Below, in pieces: positions 36,754 through 45,353 of a DNA stretch of 64,000 nt. This DNA comes from Streptomyces hygroscopicus (GTDB lineage Bacteria; Actinomycetota; Actinomycetes; Streptomycetales; Streptomycetaceae): positions 113,696 through 177,695 of the forward strand of contig NZ_LBMW01000011.1 of NCBI RefSeq assembly GCF_026168105.1, in the 5' to 3' direction. Position numbers and translations under genes: made by a program. Position 1 is the stretch's first letter; the number at the start of each line of letters is the position of its first letter. Under the pieces are notes generated by a model. That model did not search any database, was not told the origin of the DNA, and worked only from the letters and a program-made list of their open reading frames with translations.

Positions 36754-37776
36754 TCAGCCCTCCTGAAGGGTGGTCAGGCCGTGCTCGATGAAGACGGGCA
36801 CCAGCTCGCCCATGCGGTCGAAGCCCGCGCCGACCGTCTGGCCGAGCGTGTAGCGGTAGTGGATGCCCTCGAGGATCACGGCGAGCTTGAACCAGGCGAA
36901 CGCCGTGTACCAGGAGACGGCGGAGAGGTCACGCCCGGAGCGCCGGGCGTACCGTTCGACGAGCTCGGCCGGGTCCGGGTGCCCCGGCGCCGAGGCGGTG
37001 GTGGAGATGGGGGAGTCGGGCAGCGTGAGCGGCACGCTGTACATCACCAGCAGACCCACATCGGTTAGCGGGTCGCCGAGCGTGGACATCTCCCAGTCCA
37101 GGATGGCGGCGATGCGGTCGTCGTCGCCGAGCAGCACGTTGTCCAGGCGGTAGTCGCCGTGGATCACGGTGGGCGCGGGCGAGACCGGCAGTGCGCGGCC
37201 GAGTGCCGCGTGCAGCTCGTCGATGCCGGTCAGCTCGCGGTTGCGGGAGGCGTCCAACTGCTTTCCCCAGCGCCGCAGTTGACGGTCGAGGAAGCCTTCG
37301 GGCCGGCCGAAGTCGGCCAGCCCCGCCTCGGCCGGGTCCACCGCGTGCAGCTCGACCAGCGTGTCCACCAGGCCGAGGACCGCCTCCCGCGTGCGCTGCG
37401 GGCCGAGCGGGGCCAGCTGCTCGGCGGTGCGATAAGGGGTGCCCTCGACGAAGTCCATCACGTAGAAGGGGGCGCCCAGGACGGAGTCGTCCTCGCACAG
37501 CAGCACCGGACGCGGCACCGGAACGGCCGTCGGGTACAGCGCGCTGATCACCCGGTGCTCGCGCTTCATGTCGTGTGCGGTGGCCAGGACGTGTCCGAGC
37601 GGTGGCCGTCGTACGACCCACCGGGCGGTACCGTCCGAGACGGCGTACGTGAGGTTCGACCGTCCGCCTTCGATCAGCCGGCCGGTCAGGGGGCCGTTCA
37701 CCAGGCCGGGCCGCTCGGTGTCGAGCAGGCCGCGCAGCCGGTCGAGATCGAGACCTGGCGGGTGGTCTGGGCTCAT
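36754..37776 (-). CDS. Aminoglycoside-phosphotransferase-fold kinase, ACAD10/11 kinase-domain-like
   Basis: A 340-residue APH-fold kinase. ATG 37776 has AGGAG 6 nt upstream. It has the N-lobe GGRSNLTYAVSDG, the invariant Lys-like WVVRRPPLG region, the catalytic HGDYRLDNVLLG and the metal-binding ILDWEMSTLGDPLTDVG. These are the hallmarks of the ACAD10/11 N-terminal kinase and of LvaA, which phosphorylate the 4-hydroxyl of acyl-CoA. It is first in a two-gene operon with the ACAD gene, below an 18-bp operator. Confidence 0.85.
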   Translation of the reverse strand: MSPDHPPGLDLDRLRGLLDTERPGLVNGPLTGRLIEGGRSNLTYAVSDGTARWVVRRPPLGHVLATAHDMKREHRVISALYPTAVPVPRPVLLCEDDSVLGAPFYVMDFVEGTPYRTAEQLAPLGPQRTREAVLGLVDTLVELHAVDPAEAGLADFGRPEGFLDRQLRRWGKQLDASRNRELTGIDELHAALGRALPVSPAPTVIHGDYRLDNVLLGDDDRIAAILDWEMSTLGDPLTDVGLLVMYSVPLTLPDSPISTTASAPGHPDPAELVERYARRSGRDLSAVSWYTAFAWFKLAVILEGIHYRYTLGQTVGAGFDRMGELVPVFIEHGLTTLQEG

Positions 37777-37815
37777 CGTTGCTCCTACATGCACGGAAAC
37801 ATGACTTGCCTCATG

Positions 37816-37833
37816 ATGCCGACCGGTCGGTAT
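37816..37833. promoter_or_regulatory. TetR operator of the kinase/ACAD operon
   Basis: ATGCCGACCGGTCGGTAT has a perfect 12-bp core CCGACCGGTCGG and 16 of 18 symmetric positions. It lies about 40 bp before the kinase start on the minus strand. Similar sites are at 32358-32375 and 42228-42245. Confidence 0.72.
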
Positions 37834-37928
37834 GTCGTCCAGTGGGCGGAGCAAACGTGATCGGCGCCACGACGTCATCGTGGCGCCGGCGGGCCGGGGT
37901 GTCACGGCGGCACGGCGCCGCCGCGCGC

Positions 37929-38840
37929 TCAGGCGTGGCTGGCCATCATCTCCCCGCCGTTCAGGACCGCCATGTCGCGAAAGGGCGGAAGCGGGTCGAG
38001 GGGGGCGCCCCCGGGCAGCCCGTCCAGTTCGGAGTATGCCCGGTGCAGATTGGCCACCAGTCGCTCGCTCTCGCGCAGCGCCGCGAACTCCCCGAGGTCC
38101 GTGGCGCGGGCCGCCTCCAGCGGAGTACGGCCCGCCGAGCGGTTCTCCCGCGCCACCTCGGCGACGAACCGCAGATAGCGCTCCGTGCGATCGAACGCGG
38201 ACGGGTCGGTGACCGGCCCGTGCCCGGGCACGACCGTCTCCGCGCCCAGCGCACGCAGTCGCTCCAGCGCCCGTAGCGAGCCGCTGAGCGACCCCATCAG
38301 GAAGAACGGCGTCCCGCCCTCGAAGACCAGGTCACCGGTGAACAGCACGCGGCGGTGCGGCAGCCAGACCACCGAGTCGCCGGCGGTGTGCCCGACGCCG
38401 GGGTGGATCACCTCCGCGTCGACCCCGCCGACGTGCACCGTCGTGTGCTCCGTGTACGTCAGGTCGGCGCCCTGTATCCGGACGTCCCCGTAGTCGGTCC
38501 CGGGCCAGATCAGCGCCAGATGGTGCCCCGTGGCCAGGGCCTCCCGGCGGCAGTCGGCGTGCGAGACGATCATCGCGGTGGATGCGAAGAAGCCGTTGCC
38601 GTAGGTGTGGTCGCCGTGGTGGTGCGTGTTGACGACGAACCTCGGCGCGGGCGCACCGGCCGCGGTGACCGCCGCGCCCAGGGCGCGTGTGCGGCGCTCG
38701 GTCGCGGCGGTGTCCACCAGCAGCGTGGCCGTTCCGTCGCTCACGAACCCGGCGTTGTTCAGGCACCAGCCGCCGTCCGGCTGCACATAGGCGTGTACGT
38801 CGTCGGCGAGTGCGACCGTGTACGGCTCCGCCGCGGCCAT
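37929..38840 (-). CDS. Metallo-beta-lactamase fold hydrolase
   Basis: A 303-residue protein. The dinuclear metal motif THHHGDHTYG (HxHxDH form), the GVGHTAGDSV His, FTGDLVFEG Asp and VPGHGPV His are all present, so two metals should bind. The family includes glyoxalase II-like thioesterases and persulfide dioxygenases; the C-terminal helices (RTERYLRFVAEVARENRSAG) fit a SoxH-like hydrolase. It lies upstream of the kinase/ACAD operon on the same strand and separated by 152 bp, so acyl-CoA thioester cleavage is one possible role. Confidence 0.8.
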   Translation of the reverse strand: MAAAEPYTVALADDVHAYVQPDGGWCLNNAGFVSDGTATLLVDTAATERRTRALGAAVTAAGAPAPRFVVNTHHHGDHTYGNGFFASTAMIVSHADCRREALATGHHLALIWPGTDYGDVRIQGADLTYTEHTTVHVGGVDAEVIHPGVGHTAGDSVVWLPHRRVLFTGDLVFEGGTPFFLMGSLSGSLRALERLRALGAETVVPGHGPVTDPSAFDRTERYLRFVAEVARENRSAGRTPLEAARATDLGEFAALRESERLVANLHRAYSELDGLPGGAPLDPLPPFRDMAVLNGGEMMASHA

Positions 38841-38947
38841 GGGACCCCCTGAGTCGTCGTCAACTGGCAGGAACAGACTGCCAGTCGACGGCGAGGCCGG
38901 AGCCAGGGGTTTCCGGTTCGGTGTTCGTCAGGGCAGGCCCACGGTCG

Positions 38948-39244
38948 TCAGTGGTCGTCCCAGTGACCCTCGTGCTCGGCGTGCCGATGTCCGTCGTGCA
39001 GGTAGTCGATGTGGTTGCCGTGCCGGACCGGGCGGTGGCCGCAGCCCTCGCCGTGCCGGTGGTCGTGGCTTTCGTGGGTGACGTGATCGCTGGGCTCGCA
39101 CTCGTCCCAGTGGCCGCCGTGCTCGCGGTGCAGATGCCCGTCGTGGGCGTAGTCGACGTGGTCCCCGTGGGGTACGGCGTCATGCCCGCAGGCCGGGCCG
39201 TGGCTGTGCTGGTGCGCGGTGTGTTCCTGGTGCAGGGTGCTCAT
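38948..39244 (-). CDS. Histidine-rich metal-binding small protein, internally duplicated
   Basis: A 98-residue protein. ATG 39244 has GAAGG upstream. Roughly a quarter of residues are His with several Cys. Two modules of about 35 residues repeat the order HG-x2-CGH, HG-(D/N)-H-x-DY-x-HDGH, H-x-GHWD, so each likely binds a metal such as zinc, nickel or copper. There is no signal peptide. No metal-transport gene is adjacent and I see no clear Zur or CsoR box in the 130 bp upstream, so its metal and partners are unknown. Confidence 0.75.
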   Translation of the reverse strand: MSTLHQEHTAHQHSHGPACGHDAVPHGDHVDYAHDGHLHREHGGHWDECEPSDHVTHESHDHRHGEGCGHRPVRHGNHIDYLHDGHRHAEHEGHWDDH

Positions 39245-39383
39245 GGCGCTCACCTTCGGAGGTGTCGTGCAGTGACGGCTCAGGCTAGCGAGACGAAGCA
39301 GTGCATTTCCGACTAATCCGCTATGTGAGCCCTTGACGTGCTCCGAATGCGGGGTACTCCTGTGAGGTATTCCGAATGTGACG

Positions 39384-39707
39384 TCAGAACAGAAGTGCCG
39401 CCGCGCACACCGCGAGCGCGGCCGTGCAGAGTGTCGCCGCGGCGGCGTGGCGGGGTGTGAGGCGTGGCGAGCCTCCGGCGTCCGCGGTCGCCAGGGCGCG
39501 GATACGCCGGTGGGCGAGGGTGAGGAAGGCGAGCCAGAGCAGGGCGCACATCGCGACCACCGCGAAGCCGGCCGCCGTCCTCGTGTGCAGGGCCGTCTTC
39601 ACCGCCAGGACGGCGGCCACGGTGTTCGACAGGGTCGTACGCCGCCAGGCGAGCCGGGTGCGCTCCGGCTGCAGCCCCGGGTCGCGTGGTGGTGGCGGGC
39701 CGTTCAT
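39384..39707 (-). CDS. DUF202 family membrane protein (second of a pair)
   Basis: A 107-residue protein with the DUF202 N-terminus PERTRLAWRRTTLSNTVAAVLAVKTAL and three predicted helices. Its start overlaps the preceding DUF202 gene stop (ATGA). The function of the family is unknown. Tandem DUF202 genes are common in actinobacteria and may form a hetero-oligomer. Confidence 0.82.
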   Translation of the reverse strand: MNGPPPPRDPGLQPERTRLAWRRTTLSNTVAAVLAVKTALHTRTAAGFAVVAMCALLWLAFLTLAHRRIRALATADAGGSPRLTPRHAAAATLCTAALAVCAAALLF

Positions 39708-40096
39708 CCTTCCCAGCCGACGAGGACGACCACGACCATGGCGACCGCCACCACGGCGACGGCGATGCCGAGCAGCGCCGGGAAACGCGTCGCGGGCAGG
39801 TCCTCGCCACGCCGCATCGCCCGCTCGCAGCGCACCCAGTGGTTGACGGCGCGCAGCGAGCACAGCACCCCGGAGCCGAGCAGCGCGAGGGCGAGGCCGA
39901 CCCGCCAGGCCCAGGGCAGATCCGGCAGGAACTGGTCCACGGCGAAGCCCCCGCCGATCAGCGCCAGCGCCGTGCGCAGCCATGCCAGGAAGGTCCGCTC
40001 GTTGGCCAGTGAGAAGCGGTAGTCGGGCGTACGGCCTTCCTGCCGGATCTCCTGGGGCGCGAACCACAGCCGGACGTTCCGTACGAATTCGCTCAC
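39704..40096 (-). CDS. DUF202 family (YidH-like) membrane protein
   Basis: A 130-residue protein starting at GTG 40096, with AGGG 8 nt upstream. It has the family sequence YRFSLANERTFLAWLRTALALIGGGFAVDQFL and three hydrophobic helices, the last ending VVVVLVGWEG. It is translationally coupled to the next DUF202 gene. Confidence 0.85.
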   Translation of the reverse strand: MSEFVRNVRLWFAPQEIRQEGRTPDYRFSLANERTFLAWLRTALALIGGGFAVDQFLPDLPWAWRVGLALALLGSGVLCSLRAVNHWVRCERAMRRGEDLPATRFPALLGIAVAVVAVAMVVVVLVGWEG

Positions 40097-40382
40097 GGGC
40101 AGGACCCTACCGTTCGACTGGGCGGAGCCTCGGCCCGGCACCGTTGCGGCGCCCGTTACGGTGCGTGCATGGATGTACCGCAGCCTCTGAGGGGATACGC
40201 CGTGCCCGACACGGCGTCGCACCGGCCGAGCACCAGCTGGGGCTGCCCGGCTTCCGGCCACCCGTCTCGGGCGGGCCGGCGGGCGCGCGAGGACGAGCCC
40301 GACGGGCACCACAGGAGACCGGGCTGTCCTGCTCCGACCCCGTCGAGGTGTCCGAGTCGGTCCCGGCGGGCCCCGGGGGAGA

Positions 40383-40901
40383 TCAGCCCGTGGACCGGCG
40401 GTACGCCTTGAGCCGCTCGTACGCGGCGAGCCCGTCCGGCACCCACTCCCAGTCGGACAGCCGGCGTTCGACCTCGTCCTCCGGCAGGAAGTCGTGCCAG
40501 GCCACCTCCTCGGCCTGGGGGCTCACGGGCAGGTCGCACCGGACCTGGTAGACCGAGGACCACCAGGTCTGGCCGGCGCCGTCGTCGTAGAGGAACTTGA
40601 ACAGCGGCTCGGGCCGGGGCAGCCCACTGACGCCGAGTTCCTCCTCGGCCTCCCGCAGGGCTGCGTCGTCGTACGTCTCTCCCGCGCCGACGACACCGCC
40701 GACGAACATGTCGTACAGAGAGGGGAAGACCAGCTTGGTGGGGGTGCGGCGGTGGACGAAGACGCGGCCCTCGGCGTCCCGCGCCTGGATGAACACACAC
40801 CGGTGACGCAGCCCGCGCTCGTACGCCTCACCGCGCGGCGACTGCCCGATCACCCTGTCGTCCTCGTCCACGATGTCGAGAATCTCGTCAGCGGCACTCA
40901 T
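40383..40901 (-). CDS. NUDIX hydrolase
   Basis: About 172 residues. The complete Nudix box G-x5-E-x7-REAEEELGV is in GGVVGAGETYDDAALREAEEELGV. Flanking LRHRCVFIQARDAEGRVFVHRRT and EVAWHDFLPEDEVERRL resemble the isopentenyl-diphosphate isomerase-like subgroup of Nudix enzymes of unknown substrate. It hydrolyses a nucleoside diphosphate-linked compound. The 286 bp before the DUF202 pair hold nothing I can support. Confidence 0.88.
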   Translation of the reverse strand: MSAADEILDIVDEDDRVIGQSPRGEAYERGLRHRCVFIQARDAEGRVFVHRRTPTKLVFPSLYDMFVGGVVGAGETYDDAALREAEEELGVSGLPRPEPLFKFLYDDGAGQTWWSSVYQVRCDLPVSPQAEEVAWHDFLPEDEVERRLSDWEWVPDGLAAYERLKAYRRSTG

Positions 40902-41118
40902 GGGCCCATCCAAGCATTCCGAAGCCGCTGGCGACCCGAGCGGCCCCTGCCTGCCGCCGGGTCCGGCGCGGGGTCGGGTCTCCGCGGGGCCGAACCGATC
41001 GCCCGCTCCCGGTCTGCGCCCCGCAGTCTCCCGGGGTCCCTCCCGCCGCGGCGACGGCCAGCCGCGACCGTGCGCCCCGGCCGTGGCGCACCCGCCCGTG
41101 CCGGTGACCCGGCACCCC

Positions 41119-42012
41119 TCACCCCGGCTGCAAGTCCCGTTCCCGCTCCGGTTCCGCCGATCCTCGTGGCATGGCCGGGTGCAGACCGAGCAGCACGATG
41201 CCCAGGACGATCGCCGCCAGGCCCGCCGCCTCCCAGGCCAGGGCGCCCGTGTCGGTCCGCAGCCGGTCGCCGAGGAAGCCCACCCCGCAGAGGATTCCGG
41301 CCAGCGGCTGGGCCGCGGTGAGCGCCGGCAGGGACATTCGCAGCGGCGCCGTCTCGAAGGCGCTCTGCACCAGGATCAGCCCGCTCACTCCGAGCACCAG
41401 TACGCCGTACGGCTGCCAGCCGGTGATGAACTCGGCCCAGCCGCCCGCCGTGAGCCGCTGCCCGCTGACCCGGGTGAGCGCGTCCTGCACGCCGTAGAGC
41501 AGTCCGGCCGCCAGCCCCAGCAGCATCGGCCCGATGAGCAGCCGCGACTTCTTCGCATACGTGGTCAGCAGAAGTGCCAGGCCGACCGTCACACCGATGA
41601 TCACCCAGTGCCGTACGGGATCCGTGACCGCCACGCCCCCTTGGGGCCGACCCGCCACGATGAACGCCGTGACGCCGCCGGCGAGCAGCGCGAGTCCGGC
41701 CCACCCCTGGCGGCCCAGGGACTGCTTGGTCTGCCGGCGGGACTCGACCAGCGCGAACAGCAGGTTCGTGGCGACCAGCGGTTCGACCAGGGAGATCTCC
41801 CCGTGGGCCAGCGCGATCGCGCTGAGGATCATGCCCGTCACCATCAGGCCGATACCGCCGAGCCACCGAGGCATCTTCATCAGGTCCAGCAGCAGCCGGG
41901 GGGAGAGGAAGTCGCTCAGCGGTGCCTGCTGGGCGGCGTTCTGCTGCAGCACGAACCCGGTGCCCAGGCAGAAGGCCGCGCTCACGGCGAGAGCCAGAAC
42001 CAGTACCGACAC
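41119..42012 (-). CDS. DMT superfamily transporter
   Basis: A 297-residue protein with about nine to ten hydrophobic helices; LCLGTGFVLQQNAAQQAP, GEISLVEPLVATNLLFALV and PLRMSLPALTAAQPLAGILCGV are drug/metabolite transporter repeats. The N-terminal LQQN motif resembles NIPA-type members. The substrate is unknown. It is divergent from the FAD dehydrogenase gene, and the 251-bp gap contains one operator close to the latter. Confidence 0.82.
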   Translation of the reverse strand: MSVLVLALAVSAAFCLGTGFVLQQNAAQQAPLSDFLSPRLLLDLMKMPRWLGGIGLMVTGMILSAIALAHGEISLVEPLVATNLLFALVESRRQTKQSLGRQGWAGLALLAGGVTAFIVAGRPQGGVAVTDPVRHWVIIGVTVGLALLLTTYAKKSRLLIGPMLLGLAAGLLYGVQDALTRVSGQRLTAGGWAEFITGWQPYGVLVLGVSGLILVQSAFETAPLRMSLPALTAAQPLAGILCGVGFLGDRLRTDTGALAWEAAGLAAIVLGIVLLGLHPAMPRGSAEPERERDLQPG

Positions 42013-42227
42013 GCTGTACCTCGATGATTCAGCGGGGTCACGGGATGCGTATCACGCTGACTGTAACGCTCCCGGCCGCACCCCGCCCGCACTTGACCGC
42101 TTCCCGGCAAGCCCCCGTCGATGCAGCGCGCGACGGGAGTCCGCCGATGGCGGACAACGAGTACCCGTTGACGGGCGGTTGACTCGGTCACTCTTCTGCC
42201 GAAGGATTCTGACCCGTCAGTAACAAC

Positions 42228-42245
42228 ATACCGACCGGTCGTCAC
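42228..42245. promoter_or_regulatory. CCGACCGGTCGG-type operator before the FAD dehydrogenase gene
   Basis: ATACCGACCGGTCGTCAC has the left half and centre of the 18-bp palindrome intact and ends 18 bp before the start codon. It should overlap the promoter or transcription start. Confidence 0.6.
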
Positions 42246-42263
42246 CGCGAGAGGAACGGGCGC

Positions 42264-43919
42264 ATGGCCTACGACGCTGATGTCATCGTGATCGGGGCGG
42301 GCCTCGCCGGGCTCGCGGCCACCGCGGAGCTGGTGGACTCCGGCCGGAAGGTGATCCTCCTGGACCAGGAGCCCGAGCAGTCGATGGGCGGCCAGGCGTT
42401 CTGGTCCTTCGGCGGCCTCTTCTTCGTCGACTCGCCGGAGCAGCGCCGTCTGCGGATCAGGGACAGTCATGCGCTCGCCCTCCAGGACTGGATGGGCACG
42501 GCCGCCTTCGACCGTCCCGAGGACCACTGGCCGCGCCGGTGGGCGGAGGCGTATGTCGACTTCGCGGCCGGCGAGAAGCGCTCCTGGCTGCACAGGCAGG
42601 GCATGCGCTTCTTCCCGGTGGTCGGCTGGGCCGAACGGGGTGGCTACGGCGCCACGGGGCACGGCAACTCCGTCCCACGCTTCCACATCACCTGGGGGAC
42701 CGGCCCGGGAGTGATCGCCCCGTTCGTTCGCCGGGTACAAGCCGGGGCCGCACGCGGTCTCGTCCAGCTGAAGTTCCGCCACCGGGTCACCGGCCTCACG
42801 CGCAGCGCGGGCGCCGTCGACACCGTGACCGGCGAGATCCTGGAGCCGTCGGACGTGTCGCGGGGCAGGCCCAGCAGCCGCACGGTCACCGGAGCCTTCG
42901 AGCTCAGGGCCCAGGCGGTGATCATCACCACGGGCGGTATCGGGGGCAACCACGACCTGGTCCGCGCCAACTGGCCCGAGCGCCTCGGCACCCCGCCCGA
43001 GCGGATGGTCGCCGGCGTGCCCGCCCACGTCGACGGAAAGATGCTCGGCATCGCCGAAGAGGCTGGCGCCCGGCTGATCAACCGCGACCGCATGTGGCAC
43101 TACACCGAGGGCCTCCACAACTGGAACCCCATCTGGGACAACCATGGCATCCGCATCCTGCCGGGCCCGTCCTCCCTCTGGCTCGACGCCCGCGGCCGAC
43201 GGCTGCCCGTCCCGCTCTTCCCCGGCTTCGACACCCTCGGCACGCTGGAGCACATCATGAGGACCGGGTACGACTACACCTGGTTCGTGCTCGACCGGAA
43301 GATCATCGGCAAGGAGTTCGCGCTCTCGGGCTCGGAGCAGAACCCCGACCTGACCGGCAAGTCGGTCAGGGACGTCATCGGGCGGGCTCGCGCGGACGTG
43401 CCGGGGCCGGTCAGGGCGTTCATGGAACACGGCGTCGACTTCGTCGTCGAGAAGGACCTGGGTGCGCTGGTGCGCGGGATGAACGCGCTCACCAAGGAGC
43501 CGCTCATCGACGAGGCAGAACTCCGCCGCGAGATCGTCGCCCGCGACCGGGAGATCCTCAATCCCTTCACCAAGGACCTCCAGGTGACGGCGATCCGAGG
43601 GGCGCGCAGGTTCCTCGGCGACCGGCTGATCCGCACGGCTGCGCCGCACCGCATCCTCGATCCCAAGGCGGGCCCGCTGATCGCGGTGCGCCTCAACATC
43701 CTCACCCGCAAGTCACTCGGCGGCCTGGAGACCGACCTCTCCTCGCGGGTGCTGACGGAGGGCGGCGATCCGCTGGCCGGTGTGTACGCGGCAGGGGAGG
43801 CCGCCGGCTTCGGCGGGGGCGGGGTGCACGGCTACCGCTCCCTCGAGGGCACGTTCCTCGGCGGCTGCCTGTTCTCGGGGCGCATCGCCGGTCGGGCGGC
43901 GGCGAAGGCGGTCGGGTAG
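42264..43919 (+). CDS. FAD-binding dehydrogenase, KstD-like
   Basis: A 551-residue flavoprotein. N-terminal ADP-binding motif VIVIGAGLAGLAATAEL; second FAD region GVYAAGEAAGFGGGGVHGYRSLEG near the C-terminus. It belongs to the fumarate reductase/ketosteroid dehydrogenase superfamily (FAD_binding_2). Members dehydrogenate steroids or other ring/acyl substrates; the exact substrate here is uncertain. The operator just upstream ties it to the two acyl-CoA operons around 32-38 kb. Confidence 0.85.
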   Translation: MAYDADVIVIGAGLAGLAATAELVDSGRKVILLDQEPEQSMGGQAFWSFGGLFFVDSPEQRRLRIRDSHALALQDWMGTAAFDRPEDHWPRRWAEAYVDFAAGEKRSWLHRQGMRFFPVVGWAERGGYGATGHGNSVPRFHITWGTGPGVIAPFVRRVQAGAARGLVQLKFRHRVTGLTRSAGAVDTVTGEILEPSDVSRGRPSSRTVTGAFELRAQAVIITTGGIGGNHDLVRANWPERLGTPPERMVAGVPAHVDGKMLGIAEEAGARLINRDRMWHYTEGLHNWNPIWDNHGIRILPGPSSLWLDARGRRLPVPLFPGFDTLGTLEHIMRTGYDYTWFVLDRKIIGKEFALSGSEQNPDLTGKSVRDVIGRARADVPGPVRAFMEHGVDFVVEKDLGALVRGMNALTKEPLIDEAELRREIVARDREILNPFTKDLQVTAIRGARRFLGDRLIRTAAPHRILDPKAGPLIAVRLNILTRKSLGGLETDLSSRVLTEGGDPLAGVYAAGEAAGFGGGGVHGYRSLEGTFLGGCLFSGRIAGRAAAKAVG

Positions 43920-44127
43920 CCGAAATGGGGGCCCTCGGGTGGGGCAACGAGGGCGGCGGCCCGTACGGACGCCGCCCGCCGCGAGCCGGTCGGGAACCAA
44001 CTCCCTTGCATCTACAAGGAGTTGACGTGGGCAGTGGTTCCGGTCCGCCCTTGACGCACCCCGCCGCGAAAAGGTTTGCTGTGCGTGACCACCCCCTGAC
44101 GAACCGCGTTCTGTAAGGATCCCCGCG

Positions 44128-45082
44128 GTGCCACCCCCACCCCCACCGTCCTTGGGCCGTGCCCGCAAACGCGCGGCCCACATCTTCGACGCCGCACTCG
44201 ACGACACCGAACTCGTTGCCGCCCGGGCGTCCCTCGCCCGTGGCCGGTGGACCGACGTGCGCACCCTGCTCGCCGCGACCCACGACGACTGGGACCGCCG
44301 CGGGCACCGGGTCACCGTCCTCGCGCAGGAACCTGCCGCCCTCGCCTGGGCGCGCGACTGGCAGCTCGCCGAACCGGAGTCGCCTTCGGCCTCCGTCCTC
44401 GTCGCCCATGCCGTCGTCCACCGCGCGCTGCGGGGCAAGGACCGCCCCGAGGCGGCCCGCGCGGCCTGCCGGGCAGCTGCCGAGCTGGCTCCCGAGGACC
44501 CCACGCCCTGGCTGGGCCTGCTCATCCTCGAACAGTCGCTCGGTCGGGAGGACGACGTCCTCCGTCTCTTCGACGAGGTCCGCACCCGCTACCCGGACCA
44601 TCACCACGCACATCACCTGGTGGTCGCCCGGCTCGCCGAGCGCCGCCCCGACACCGGCCAGGATCCGCTGCACGAGGTCTACGACTTCGCCAACTGGGCT
44701 GCCGAACAAGCCCCCGGCGGACTCGCCGCTCGCCATCCTCCCGGTCGTCGCGCACGCGGAGCGCTACCGCGTCCTCGCCGCCGCCGGTACCCAGCCCTCG
44801 GACCCCGCCGCCTCCGGGCACTGGGTGGGGCGGCGGGCCCGCCAGGTGATGAAGGCCGCGTTCGACTGGTGGCTGGAGTGGGAACGTGACGACCACCCGC
44901 GCCGCCATGTCGACCTCAACTTCCTGGCCCACGCGAAGTACTGCGAGGGCCGGGCCGCCGAGGCGGCCGCGCTGTTCCACCGCATCGGGACCCATGCGAC
45001 CCAGGCGCCGTGGTCGTACCCGGACCGCGACCCGTTCCAGGCATTCCGCACCGCACGCGAAAGGGCGCTGGGCATGGCATGA
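44128..45082 (+). pseudogene. TPR-like protein gene broken by a 1-nt frameshift (possible +1 frameshift)
   Basis: The frame starting at GTG 44128 (AAGGA 8 nt upstream) gives a well-behaved helical protein with TPR-like pairs up to YDFANWAAEQAP, then turns to nonsense. The natural continuation DSPLAILPVVAHAERYRVL to RERALGMA is in the next frame and ends at 45082. One extra C in the C5 run at 44711-44715 explains it; removal would give about 317 residues. It may be a true pseudogene, a sequencing error in the C run, or programmed +1 slippage. Function unknown. Confidence 0.75.
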
Positions 45083-45131
45083 CGACTCCCCACGACAGAG
45101 CTCCGAAACCGTCCGGCGGACAGACCCGCAC

Positions 45132-45292
45132 GGTCCTCGTCCGGCGGGCCTGCATGTTCTCGTTCGGGCGGTCTGCAGGTCCTCGCCCGGGAGACCAGCA
45201 GGTCCTCGCCCGGGAGACCAGCAGGTCCTCGCCCGGGAGACCAGCAGGTCCTCGCCCGGGAGACCAGCAGGTCCTCGCCCGGGAGACCTGCA
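45132..45292. repeat. 23-bp tandem repeat array in the leader of the APC permease gene
   Basis: Five near-identical copies start at 45178, 45201, 45224, 45247 and 45270, with two diverged copies at 45132 and 45155. Each copy carries GGTCCTCGCCCGGGAGACC, able to form a small bulged hairpin. The period of 23 does not preserve a frame and there are no spacers. Confidence 0.9.
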
Positions 45293-45353
45293 AGTCCCCG
45301 TCCAAGTGATCGCGAAGTTCCCCACCCACGAGACCCGAAAGGACAACTGTGCG

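Noticed and set aside
40169..40411. Possible small leaderless gene of 80 codons
   Set aside because: It has a TACGGT-N6-ATG arrangement, but the translation is Pro/Arg/Ser-rich with no conserved look and it overlaps the NUDIX gene end. Not called.
45132..45292. CRISPR-like array
   Set aside because: The 23-bp units are contiguous with no spacers and no cas genes lie nearby. It is a tandem repeat.
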